A DNA stretch of 64,000 bases from Phialophora verrucosa (taxonomy: Eukaryota > Ascomycota > Eurotiomycetes > Chaetothyriales > Herpotrichiellaceae). This document shows positions 1-11,457 of this stretch, piece after piece; positions within the stretch are counted from its first letter, which is position 1; the number at the start of each line of letters is the position of its first letter. The stretch covers positions 1,488,001-1,552,000 of the forward strand of contig MSED01000007.1 in the NCBI GenBank assembly GCA_002099365.1, given 5' to 3'. A program made the translations under genes and the position numbers. The notes under the pieces were generated by a model. That model had not been told where the DNA came from, did not search any database, and was given only the letters and a program-made list of their open reading frames with translations.

Positions 1-1651
1 GTAGACAGACGACTTGTTCGGCGACTTCAGACGAAGCGTCTTTGACTTTGCCGACGGCCACAGTGCTCAACAGCCAACTAAAGGAGAGATTCTTGTTATC
101 TCCAGGGGGGCTGAGATATTGCTCATAGAGGAAAACTCTCATAGACCTGTTAGGCGACCACGTGAGAACGAAGAGTGAGGAGAGTTAGAGGGCAGCCAAC
201 ACACTTACTGGGACATGATGCGAAGGACGTGGATTGATACCTCCAGATGTCGAGATACGCCCCTTTTCTCGAGCCGTGAGATATTTCGCTCGAACATGAC
301 ATGCCACTTGTTGAGCTCCTGATCTATCGACATTAGGTCACTGACATCCGAAGGGGATGGATGTTCCGTGCTTGTCCGCCACTCGTCCCAGCGAGAAACG
401 CGGTGCTTGAGGAGGATGATCTTGTTCATAACCACAGACAACTTGCAGAGTGAAATGAATAGCTCGCAGGCATATATCTTGGACCGTGGCAACCTGGAGC
501 TCGAGCCAAGCTGGATGCTTCCAAAGTCGTCAAGCGTAGGTAACTCGCAGGCATAGCATTGTTTCAGTTTGTAGGGTCGTCGAAGGGCCAGAGCAAGTGT
601 GCGGTTCCGGGTCAGACAGCACCACCATATCACACGGTCGTGGCGCTGCTCGCTTTGGAACAGTTTGCTACTCCTGGCATGTCGCATTGCCTGGTCGACC
701 CAGAAATCGTTGACGTCTCTGGACTTGTCGTATGGGCTCCAGTGGCTGAAGATGAGCGCAGCCTGAATCAGTGCGACATGCCCTCGGTTTAGGGTGGTCT
801 GGTCCTCGTAGAGACGACGGGCGTGTTGAAAGAGCGCTTTCTGGCCCTCAACGATGGACGGATAGGGACATTCTATGATGTTCTGCTCGCTCATGTGCGC
901 GAAAGACGCAAATAGCATTGAATGCAAGACTAATTCGCGGAGTGGTGATCTGTGCTGCTTCCTGTCTGCCGAACAGTACCAGCGAAAGAATTCGATGTCG
1001 TCAACTACCGGGCAAAGTGTGTGGAGGGTCCAGAAATAGAGCTGGATAAGCTCAGCTTGCAACGATGGTGTCAATACAGCCCAGGCCCCCTAATGTGTGA
1101 GAGTGTTGGTTCTTCCACGATATCGTCGGAGATTGACTGAGGACTTACCATAACGGTGTTTGAATCTTCTTCATCAACTTGGCTATCTTGGTGGGAAGTG
1201 CCAAGGGGAACGGGGACTTCGACGTTGGGTAGCGCAACTTTTGAACATCAGATTTTTGTTCACCAGAGCTTCTGGGCTGTTTGGGGATGATAGATCTCTC
1301 ACTGCATCTTAACAGGTCTTCCTCAAGTTCATCCAACTCGACGTTGTCAATATGCCCTCTTGTCGGCAGCAGCAACTCCTCCAAGCGCTTCGCATTGTGA
1401 TCTTCAGAGGGAAAAATCGTCAAAACAGGTGAGACGCTGAGGCTTCTGCATATGTGGGAATCGACCCCGACGGGGGAAGTCCCGCAATCGACGTAGTTGA
1501 GAAAAAGTCGCGATATTTCTCTGGGCTCGCGCTCAGAGCTCTCGTCAACAACGGAGCAGTCTATGTTGTCTAAGTAATAGTCGTCCATGTCGCTAAATTC
1601 TAGACTGTCAAGGCTTAAGAAGGTGTCCATTCGAATCTCTATGCAAGGCAT
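1..1651 (-). CDS. Fungal-specific transcription factor, partial (runs off left edge)
   Basis: The exon at 205-1074 has the start of a fungal_trans (middle homology) domain, including the motif LHTLCPVVDDIEFF, and reads like the cutinase-factor-1-type regulators. A donor GTAAGT lies just after it, and an acceptor AACAG near 154 opens an exon that stays open to base 1, so the 3' end is outside the window. An upstream acidic exon (1145-1651, minus) ends at a good donor. However, the only usable acceptor (TTAG at about 1090) does not keep frame with that donor, so either this exon is mis-joined or the gene carries a small lesion. No Zn2Cys6 cluster is visible. Its place beside the catabolic genes suggests a cluster regulator, by inference only. 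Confidence 0.6.
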
Positions 1652-3425
1652 CGCTATGGATATATCCTGTTATATATAACATGATGCAAAAGAGAGTTTA
1701 CGTAGAGCTTTCGCTTGATGTGCAGTGGCGGTCTGCCGGAAGAAGTACACCGGAATTCAAGTGTTTACCCGCTGGAAGTAGACCTTCGGCCCTATAAGTC
1801 CTCCTGATGCAAGGACAAGGCTCGGGACTCATAGACAGACCAACGCCCAAGTTAGTCTGTTTGACCCATTTACTCAATTAGCACTTCCAGTTGGGATCTG
1901 GATGTTAAGAGCCAACGACTTCTGGAATCATGTGAAGAATCGGAAGCATTCCGCCAGCAATACCTGTATGTGAAGTCTGGAGCTACTGACATATTGCTGA
2001 CCGGGGCATCTCAGCACCGATCTGTATTATTCTATACATCCCCTGTGGGGCCGGACGGCAGCTAATTTTGGATAGATTTTCTGGCTGTCGAGTCGGACAA
2101 TGCATCGCGGCTGTTATACCAACTTGATATAGACGTCTCGCTTCATCACCAAAATGCTTCAGATGACCCCCAAGGAGTGACACTTCTATAAGCCGTCGTG
2201 CCGTCGAAGCTCCCACCTCGATAATTTGAGCTTTCGACGATATGCTTGCAGAAGCCGGAGGAATAGTCGATAGCTCCGACTGCTTGGAGGATGCCAGAAA
2301 AGGTTCAGAAAAGGAATGTGTTTGGATACTGGAGTATATTCGAAGTCCAAATCCTCGCCCTGGGAGATTCAGGTACGGACGGAGAAATCGATCCGGCTTT
2401 GGGCTCGATTGATTCTTGGATGTGAACATGGTGGGTGGACCGTTCAGAATGTACACCCAGCAGTGGCAATATTGGATCAGAACTGCTTGCTGACCCTCGT
2501 TCTCGATTTAGTTGCTTGCCACGGCGAAGGAGTGCTGACCACTGCTTGGCCGATGTGTTCGTAGTGGCCAAATGCTGTAGCTCTCGTTCTCGATTCTGCC
2601 TGTTGCCGCGGTGGTGGAGCATAGACTTTTGTATGGCCGATAGGACCATCCTGGCACAGGTCCGAGACTCTCGCTCCTTTCTCGAAGATAACGAGCACAG
2701 ATGCAGGTATGATGTTTGACAAGCTGTGGTGATGCCTCCACCTTGGACAGAAAAAGACTTCGGCTTTGGCTTTGGTATCTGTTCGCAAGATCCAGTTTGA
2801 AATAACAGCGGCCTCGAAGCTATCATAACATGAGTCATTAATTTGAGACGGTCATCCATTCAAGGGCGGAAAAAGCGAGCCGGGCCTAGCAGGGCCTCCT
2901 GAGTGGAAAAGAAGAACCGAGACAGCAATTGCGATAAGCTCCGGCGCCGAGGTTTGATACATGCACCCTGGATATCGACACAGGAAAAGAAAGTCCTAAA
3001 AACCATTTTCATGAATGAAATAAATAACGAACTAGTGCATGTGAGTAGCGAGATTAACTACCTCATGTACGCTTTCTCCAGCAACGTGAGGGTTCAGAAA
3101 CCGAGGATGCGTTGCGATATTGCACAGTGGTAATCACTTTACCTGGCCACAACAACCAAAGCAACCCAGCAATGACACCCGGTTTCTTCGTTTGGGCTGC
3201 CTCATCCTCTGGCCATGCTAGGCGCACCGAGATTTCAAGCATCTAACTACTCCATATTTGTGATCGGCCAACCAACGGACCGGGGGTTTGGAGGCCTCAG
3301 TTTCTTCTTTTTCATCTGGGATGCCGAGGTTGGAACGAACCATGGCGGACAATTCTGTAAGGTGAGCGGCAATCACCAGGTTCAATCCCCAAGAAGACGC
3401 TCCGATCGATTGGCAGAGGGCATTA
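1652..3425. other. Intergenic/degenerate stretch without a supportable gene
   Basis: Several overlapping open frames on both strands occur at 1980-2860, but none shows a recognisable domain or coherent exon structure. The only structure seen is an imperfect tandem duplication near 2500-2660. It may hold a decayed gene. Confidence 0.4.
2502..2650. repeat. Imperfect tandem duplication, unit about 75-80 bp
   Basis: Two successive units share CTCGTTCTCGATT, then TTGCC-CGG, then TGGCCGAT at matching spacing (about 2502-2575 and 2581-2650). The second unit differs at many positions. The repeat is open in more than one frame and codes for nothing recognisable. Confidence 0.5.
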
Positions 3426-4140
3426 CTATAGCTTCGTAAGCCTCCCGGCCGAAAGGCGAGCCCCGCCATCCACTTCTATATCAACGCCGTTACTGTGACT
3501 GTTTAGCTCGGTCTAGCATCAAAGTGCAGCAGACACCAGGAATACTCACATATATGCTGCGGCCGGAGAAGCCAGGTAAACCATTACTCCGGCGATATCC
3601 TCTGGTTCACCCAGTCTCCGTCTTGGGTTGGCGTTTTTCAGGTCCTTTTCTCTGCCCAGAATCTCAATCAGCCCGTTGGCCAGCTTCGAAGGGAAGAAGC
3701 CCGGGGCGACAGTATTGACAGTAATGTTTCTCGGGCCCAGCTCGACGGCCAGGTTCCGAGCCAAATGGTGCGCCGCGGCCTTTGAAGCCGAGTACATGAT
3801 TGTCCCGTGTTCGCCGACGTGTGGAACATTCACACCTGCGGTTGAGCTGACAACAATCACCCTCGCGGGGTCTTGATGAGTCCCCGCTGCCTCCAGGAGC
3901 GAGGCAAAACTATACGTGATTAGATACGCCACACATGATGGGGTCAAACCAGACTATCACTTACGCTCTAACAACGTTGAAGACGCCGCGAACATTCAGA
4001 TCCAGGATTTTCTGATTGGCCCAGTCTGGAGTTGTGTCGAAAGGCCCTCCCCAAGTCGCGCCGGCATTTGCGACGAGGATGTGAAGTTCTGGTTCGGTAT
4101 TCTTGACCTCCTCGGCCAGTCGCTGGATTTCCTGAGATTA
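3426..4140 (-). pseudogene. Short-chain dehydrogenase/reductase, 5'-truncated
   Basis: Three exons decode a classical SDR from about one quarter of its length to the stop. The first visible exon (to about 4140) has the LVANAGATWGGPF motif (the NNAG equivalent) and DLNVRGVF. The second (3546-3910) has the catalytic Ser-Tyr-Lys set (VVSSTAG, then YSASKAA) and NTVAPGFF. The last encodes the conserved INGVDIEVDGG tail. It ends in TKL, a weak PTS1-like tripeptide. The Rossmann start (TGxxxGxG) should lie upstream but is absent: the reading frame hits a stop or an unconvincing acceptor at about 4140, and the next recognisable DNA belongs to the MFS gene on the other strand. Catalytic residues survive, but NAD(P) binding would be lost. 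Confidence 0.75.
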
Positions 4141-4305
4141 TCCCCCGATCAACGCCCAACAAGATCGAAGACAGGCCCCGTCACGTGGGCTCCTGCCAAA
4201 GCGGGCAGGGACGTGGCCCTCTGGAGACGCGAGAAATGCAGGCAGGAGGGAAGCAGCAGGGAGGGCCAGTGCTGGAGCTGGCAACCGCATGATAGATTCA
4301 ACATT

Positions 4306-6009
4306 TTGGGACTTGTCGGAGCGATTATCAACTCCCGAGCACAATCCGTCAATACCCTCATTGCCGGCGGAACTCTGATCGGCTTCGGCAGCAGCGCGGC
4401 ATACTCGTTCAACTATGTTATCAGCGAAATTGTGCCAATGAAGTACCGTTTCTACGCCTTGGGGGGTCTTTTTTTCCTCGCTTTGCCAATGAATGGCTTC
4501 AACACAATCATAGCCACATCCTTTGTCCTCCATACCGAGCAAGGCTGGAGATGGTGCTACTATCTCGTAGCAATCCTGGACGGCCTCGCCACCATCCTAT
4601 ACTTCGCCTTTTATCACCCTCCGACCTTCGAAATGAAACATCAGAACGTCTCGAAGCTTCGGGTCTTGAAAGAATTTGATTATGTGGGCGCCTTCGGGCT
4701 GATCATCGGCGTGACCTTGCTTCTCATCGGGTTGAATTGGGGCGGAGCCCTATATCCCTGGGACGATGCTCACGTCATCACGACGCTGGCTGTTGGCGGC
4801 GTCGTTCTCCTCGCCCTTCCCATCTATGAGGCGTATTCAAATGTCAAAGACCCCTTTATCCCACTGCGCTTGTTCAAATCCAGAGGGTGGACGGTGTCAA
4901 TGTTGTCTTCTGGAGTTGGAGCCACCGTCTACTACAGTTTCTCCATCATCTGGCCTTCGATGGTGCAGACTGTCTTCGCCAATGGAGATGAAACTTGGGC
5001 TGGCTGGGCGTCCTGTCTTGTCTCTATGGGAATCGCTGTCGGCCAAGTAGTGGGCAACGCATTTACCCTTATTGTCACCAAACAGAAGTATCAATGTATC
5101 GTTGCCATGACGGTGGGAACTGTCTTCCTAGGAGGTGAGCCTTATTCTTCCTGCGGGACCTGAAGGATGCAAAACTCCTAACCTTACACAGCCACTGCGA
5201 CTTGCAATATTCACGATAAAGCCACCGCTATGGCCACTGTCTTCCTCTCGTGTTTCTTCATTGGATGGAACGAAGCTGTGTGTAAGGATCGGAGGACGTA
5301 AAGGCCGCAATGGCCTGAAGATTGAGTCACAATGACCTCAAATTGGTGCCGTAATGGCGTTGATTGTGGTATGGGCTATCTCTGAGGAACTAGAAAGGAA
5401 GAGTGGGAGACTCGACTGAGAAGATAGTCAAGTAGGCAGTTCCCAAAAGGGAAGGTGTGGCCTGCTGGTCAGGTGATCCCTGACACTGTGGTTGCGACAC
5501 TCATCGGCGTTTGCATAAACGACCAGCGAGATATTGGAGCTGCAGCCGGCCTCTCAGGATGCATCCGTTCACTCTTAGGTTCCGTGTCCGCAGCCATCTA
5601 TTCTGCCGTTCTCCGGAGTCGTTTATCTCAGACGATCCCTGCCCACGTCCCGAGGGCGGTCCTGGCAGCCGGTCTGCCCTCAAGCTCTGTCGAACCTTTC
5701 ATTGAGGCCCTCTCCAGGGGCACTCCCTCCGCATTCTCGAAGGTCGTGGGGGTAACTCCAGAGATTGTTGCAGTCGGCACTGAGGCCTACCGGGTGGCCA
5801 ATGTGAATGCATATCGAACTGTGTTCCTTTCAAGTCTTGCTTTTGGTGGAGCGTGTATCCTCTTGAACGTATTGATTCCTAACGTAGACGAGCTCATGAC
5901 TTCGGATATCGCTGTCACATTGCACGACACCTATGCGAAGGGTACTGACAGGAAGGTTGAGGATAAGGCGTCGGAAGTGATGGAACACGTGGAGGATCCT
6001 CCAGAGTAG
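4306..6009 (+). pseudogene. TRI12-type MFS efflux transporter, 5'-truncated
   Basis: From about 4306 the frame matches the TRI12/siderophore (14-TM) MFS family starting inside the N-terminal half: LGLVGAII, SFNYVISEIVPMKYR, then a run of hydrophobic segments. An intron at 5134-5191 leads to an exon with FIGWNEAV. After another intron (5' limit uncertain, about 5282-5456) the last exon has DQRDIGAAAGLSGCIRS and ends at 6009 with an acidic cytoplasmic tail. Roughly the first 150 residues (first TM helices and the A-motif) are missing. It lies head to head with the truncated SDR, so both genes probably lost their 5' ends together. Confidence 0.75.
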
Positions 6010-6705
6010 GAGCCGATCCCTCATGTTTGGACCAGCAGAGCAGATGCCTCCTTGTACCTATGTAGTTCGTCATCGATCAAAATGAGAAGATTTCCTCCTC
6101 AAAATGCTCTGGCTGGAAACAGCACAACGAATTGAGTTTTGAATACGGCGGCCACCTCCCTTGGGATCGATACTTCTCGGGCACCGATCAGGGCCTGCTG
6201 TGGTCTGTGAGGACGACGCCGCGGATTAAGAACGAGAGCCCCGGTACACGTGCAGCCAAATACCTACACCATAGAGAGAGATGCTCTCACCTTAGATTTG
6301 CTCTATTGGTGTTGAAACGCTCTACGCTGTACGCTTTACCAAGGAGGCGGCCGAAGGGGCATCTGCACCTCCGCTGATTGGTATTGAAGCACATCCTCTA
6401 CCTAGGCGCGTGACATGCCTCTCTGGTGCTTCCGTTCCACTTGGTGACCCTGCGCAAGTCCGCCTCAGAGTTACCATCAATATTCGAGGGATCTACTCTT
6501 TAGTGTCTTTAAGCTAATCCCGGCGAGTCCGCTAAAGCCGAAAATGCTCAAGGAAATTATTGCCGCAGACACCGCCGGAGTTGTTTAACCGTAAAACCTC
6601 TGTAGCAAAGATCTCCGTTTCAGTGTTAGCCGTGCCAGTTTTTGTATATCCCTGAACCAGCAACGACGGAAAAATCAGGCTTTTCCACCTTTGACAATCG
6701 ACATC
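6010..6705. other. Intergenic, upstream of the acyl-CoA dehydrogenase
   Basis: No gene recognised. It should contain the acyl-CoA dehydrogenase promoter; no convincing operator was picked out. Confidence 0.4.
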
Positions 6706-8347
6706 ATGTCGCCCTCGCGTCTAGAGCCTTTTGGTGACAAGGACCCTTGGGCGGAGCCAGCGTGGTACAATGCTCTGGACTCACCCTACTACAATGAAAC
6801 CCACAGAGCACTTCGCACATATGTCAGAAACTATATCGACACTCACGTCTTACCTTTTGCGGAAGAGTGGGAGGAGAAAGGACAAGTTCCTCTTGAGGTT
6901 AGAGCAAACAGGATCTCGCTGGATTCAGGACGACCTATTGACATGAGCCGCCCAATTTAGGAGAGCGTGAAATTCGCAAGAGCAGGACTGGCGTTCCCCG
7001 AAATCCCAAGGGAATACCGACCAGGAGTTCCCTTGCCCGGGGGTGTCCCAGACGACCGTAAGTGCTTTGTGGTATTCTTCGGTCTATTTCATGGCTGATT
7101 CGCTTGAAGAATGGGATATTTTCCACCTAATGATCCTCCAGGACGAGACGTCCAGGGTGAACGTCGGGGCAATGTCGGGCCTGTCTGGAAGTTCGAGTAT
7201 CGGTGCACCGCCAATCATCAAGTTTGGAACTCCGGAGCAAAAACAGAAGTGGCTCCCGGGAATCTTCACAGGGGAGACAAACTTTGGTCTTGGTGCGACC
7301 GAGCCAACAGGTAAAAGGCCGTCCTAGATTGGTGCTGCTGTGCATGCGTGTTGACTGCATTTTCAATCTTGAGGCGGATCTGACCTGGCAAATCTCAAAA
7401 CCACTGCAAAGAAATCGCCCTGCGGTAAACACTACGTTGTCAATGGCCACAAGGTATGCATGTTCCACGGGACTTTACCGACTCTCCCCATCAAGCTTTT
7501 CTCAGACTGAATGCCTAACATGTGTGCCAGAAATGGATTACTGGCGCCTTGACTGCCACACATATGACAACCGCTGTCCGAACGGGCGGACCAGGAGCCA
7601 CAGGCGTTTCTGTTTTGGTCATTCCAACCAACTCAAAGGGCTTTTCTGCGCGAAAGATCTACAACAGTGGGACCAATGCTGGAGGTATGAGGAATCTCCA
7701 TCTCCACATCTGTGAAACTGACATGGCTGCTAGGTAGCGCTTGGGTCGATCTGGAGAACGTCTATGTGCCTGTCGAGAACCTCATCGGGCGTGAGAACGA
7801 AGGGTTCCGCATCTTAATGGGAAGTAAGTGGCGCAGAACCAGTATTTGTCGACTCGCGTTCTAATCTGGAACAGACTTTAATACTGAACGTTTCGTCATG
7901 GCGACAAAGATGAACCGCTACGCGCGAGTGTGCCTCGCAACGGCTGTCGACTATGCCCACAACCGGGTCACTTTCGGCAAGCCGCTGATATATCACCAGA
8001 TCATTCGTCACAAGTTTGTGACGCTAGCGCGCTATATCGAATCACACTGGGCATGGATTGAACAGATAGCCTACCACATCAAGGTGAACGGGTGGGACAG
8101 CGACGTGGCAAGCAGGATTGCTATGGCGAAAATCCACGGAGGCAGGATACTAGAGCTGGCGAACCGTGAAGCCCAGCAAGTCCTCGGTGGCGCCGGCTAC
8201 CAGCGCGGCGGCGTGGGAGGCATGGTCGAGCAAATTGGCCGAGATTTGCGCATGTTGGTGGTCGGTGGCAGAAGTGAAGAGATCATATCGGATCTGGCAG
8301 TTCGTCAGGAGCTGGCAGCTGCAAAACGGCGCGGCTCAATGCTATAA
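6706..8347 (+). CDS. Acyl-CoA dehydrogenase family protein
   Basis: Seven short exons join in frame with consensus sites. The sequence shows the three-part ACAD architecture: an N-terminal helical domain (RALRTYVRNYIDTHVLPFAEEWE), a middle beta domain (FGLGATEPTGGSDLANLKT, NGHKKWITGA, GVSVLVIP) and a C-terminal domain (FNTERFVMA, QQVLGGAGYQRGG, RDLRMLVVGGRSEEI). These are the FAD- and CoA-binding landmarks. Length is about 440 residues, normal for the family. It should desaturate an acyl-CoA thioester at the alpha-beta bond. The C-terminus is SML, a non-canonical PTS1-like tripeptide; a peroxisomal location is inferred. It is convergent with the acyl-CoA ligase gene, fitting a shared pathway. 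No lesion seen. Confidence 0.88.
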
Positions 8348-8804
8348 TTTTCGCGCAGAGTTTGAATGGTACACTTTTCTTTCGCAAAATACCAACCTTG
8401 AAAGCTTCTAGTTATACTACTGTATGAAAGTTATATAACTTGTGTGGAAGTCAATCGAGATTTGGAACTCTGGGAGGAATAACGAGCGCATATAAGTCTC
8501 AATTTCATGAAAATGTGACCGAAAAGAAAACCCTCCTTGACTCTGTAAGATGTATGCTAGGCCGTCCACCGAACCGGCAAAGAATTCGTCTGGACTTCCG
8601 GCTCTCATATTCATACATATCAAAAGTATTGCTGTATTGGAACCATTCTGAGGGCCGGTCAGGGTACACAACATCTTGATTCTTAAGATAGTGGCTCTAT
8701 CTGGGTCCGAGGCGCTGATTTACAGATGCCTTTCCTTCCCAAGTGCATTTGAATCGCTCGACAAGCTCTATGCTTCAACTCTGTGGCCGGCATTAGGGAG
8801 ACGT
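8348..8804. other. Shared 3' region between convergent genes
   Basis: No gene seen; this is the 3' flank of both the dehydrogenase and the ligase. Confidence 0.4.
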
Positions 8805-10913
8805 TCATAGTCTTGGTCTGTCTGCCTCCATTTCCTTCTTCATTTTGGCGGGCAACGCACGTCGGAGGACTTTACCAGTAGGGCCTTTGGGAATGGCGTC
8901 AATATAGTGAACTCCGCCTCTCAATCTCTTGTACGGGGCAACCCTTGTATCAACGTATGCCTTTATCTCCTGTAAGACTTTGGCCAAGTCGGGACCACTT
9001 CTGGGCTTGTCCACCACCACGTATCCCATCGGAATCTCTGACTGCTGCGATTCATCGTAAACGCCGCAGACGGCTGCATCTTTGACTTTCGGGTGAGAAA
9101 GTAGAACGTCTTCAAGTTCTGCGGGGGTAACTTGGTTGCTGTGTTGGAAAAAGAGAAATGTCAATGACACCGAGCTCAACATCACCCGGGTGAAACTTTA
9201 CCCTTTGTACTTGATCAATTCCTTCTTCCTGTCCGTGAGCCAAAAGAAGCCATCTTCGTCAACCTCACAATGTCGCCAGTACAGAACCAGCCATCTTTAT
9301 ACGATGACTCGGTCTCCTTTTGATTTTTCTTGTATCGCCTGCTGCAATTCAGGATCGGAACACGTCGAGGAACAGGGTCAATACTTACATGAAAAGGGTT
9401 GGACCTTTGGCAACACATTCTCCCTGTGTACCGGGGCGTACATCATTGAAATCGTCGTCAACAACTCGGATAGATCTATCTGTGTTAGCCTCAATGTAGC
9501 CAATCAAGTTTGAAGGTTGCCTTGGAAAAGGCGAGGAGGCCGAAAACGTACACTCCTGCGAAAGGCTTGCCACAGCTGCCAGCCTTTTTGGCTGACCACG
9601 TCCCTCTCAGTGTAGTCAACGACATCTCGCTCATCCTGTCCACGCTCGTCAGTTCCAGATTCCTCTGAATTCCCTCAGAAATACTTTTTACCCATAACCC
9701 TGTACAATCTCTGTCTCCGCCATCATCTCTGTCAGGCTGCGCACCACCTGAGATTGTAGCGTCGCACCAGAACACAAAATGAACCGAACACTTCTGAGAT
9801 TGAGGTTTTTGACCCACGGCTCTTTTACCATCAGTACAGCGGTTGCAGGCACCATTCTGAGGATGGTGGCTCTGATCTCGGCGCAACGCTCAATGTACCG
9901 CTTGAACTCAAACCGTTTCATTGCTACAATGTATGACCCAACGAATGCCGAGGACATGACGCAGGCGATGATGCCATATATATGTGCGACTGGAGTCTGT
10001 TCAGTCAAAGATGGACAATCATGTGCGCTGACCTCACGGAAGTCTTACATTGAGGGAAGAAGACTTCCCTGTGAGACCCGTTGAGGAGGAACGGGTCAGT
10101 GGACCTCAGCCCCAGAAGGTGAGAGATTATGCCATAATGGCTCAGCAGCACGCCCTTGGGTTTGCCGCTGGTGCCAGAGCTAAAGCACATTGCAGCGGGA
10201 ACCTGTCGAGCGTCGGTGGTAGATAAATCGAAAGGGGGTAAAGGCCGTCTTCGCTCATCGATCACATCTCGTGGAAACTATTTGAGATTAGTGAATGCTC
10301 CCTTCTCAGTAGCGAGCAGGTGAGGCTGAGGGCTGCAGTACTGATTTATAAGTAGAGCTCTTCGGGCCTGATGTATCATCCTCGATGATAACAACTGTCG
10401 GTCGAAGTCCAACGTGCGGTGACATGTCCAGGGCTTTGTTGACATTCTCCAAGCCAGCCTGTGTAGTGGCGATGATGGTCGGCTCGGAGATATCGAAGTA
10501 GTGGACTAGTTCGTATGCAGTTGCAAGCGAGTTGATCGCGCTGAGTCCAACTATCAGCTCAAAACTTAAGACCGGACATTTCTTGTCACCGTGCAGTCCT
10601 ACCTGAAACATCCACCTGCCCAGACGACTGAGTGCGCCAACACGGCCCAGTTGACACAGTTCTCTCCATAAAGGCAGACGGTATCGCCGTCCTTCATGCC
10701 AAGGACCGACCTCAGCCCTGCTGCCCCCTGAGCTGCAAGTCTCCGGATGCCACCATACGTTACCGATCGATTTGGATCATCGAACTCGCGAAGGATGATT
10801 TTTTCATCGGGAATGTCGTCGGGATTATGCATCAGCAAGAATTGGCATATTGACATGTTAGTTGGAGGGTTGATCGGAGGGAATTGCGATGTGTAAATCC
10901 TGGGCGTCGCCAT
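8805..10913 (-). CDS. AMP-dependent acyl-CoA ligase (4CL-like), with an apparent frameshift
   Basis: The exons decode an ANL-family ligase: P-loop CFSSGTSGKPKG, adenylate-binding GYGMSEMS, then WFCTGDI, DGFFWLTDRKKELIKYKG, and the C-terminal lysine motif KGPTGKVLRR. It would activate a carboxylic acid to its CoA thioester through an acyl-adenylate. The tail PRL resembles a weak PTS1. The GDI part and the DEDGFFW part lie in different frames with only GTGAG|GTTGAC between them (about 9263-9266), and no intron can repair this. One base appears to be missing, so in this sequence the C-terminal lid domain would be lost. All other exon joins keep frame. Either a recent pseudogene or a sequence error. 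Confidence 0.8.
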
Positions 10914-11457
10914 TTTGCTCTCTCAACAGCAAGATGTTGTCCGCGTTCTTCTTCTTCGCTTGGTCGTTGAAGAACCTGGCTTCTTTCATTTATGCAAAAC
11001 ATGCAGGTTGCAGGCCAAGTATGTCTTAGTCAGGGGAGATTCCTGACACGCTTGAGACGATGCCACTCTTCCTCGAAGGAGATGGATCACAAGCTAAGGC
11101 CAGTTTGGTTCCGAACCGAGGAAGCATGGGACGAAATCCATCTCGGCGTCGAATCTCGGTGGAGGTTGGCCGACCGCTATCCGAGAAGCGGATGAAATCA
11201 TAAGGCTGCCAAGAAAGGGGGAAACCGGCAACCCATCTCCGACGTCTGCTGGAAGCCGGCGCATTTAGGGATGTGTGGGGAATGTACTGTGAATAGCCCA
11301 TAGAGTATCGAGTACGCAGATTACCGGTTCTTTGTCGTTGAGTCAATCTCACAACAGACACTGAAAAGAGGATTGCTCTACTGCTCATATGAGGTATGTA
11401 CTATCTATTCGAATCTTGAAGCGCCTCACACCTTTCTGGGTCCAAGACGAGCTTCAA
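10914..11457. other. Intergenic, ligase promoter side
   Basis: No gene recognised. It lies between the ligase start and the stop of the flavin monooxygenase. Confidence 0.4.
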
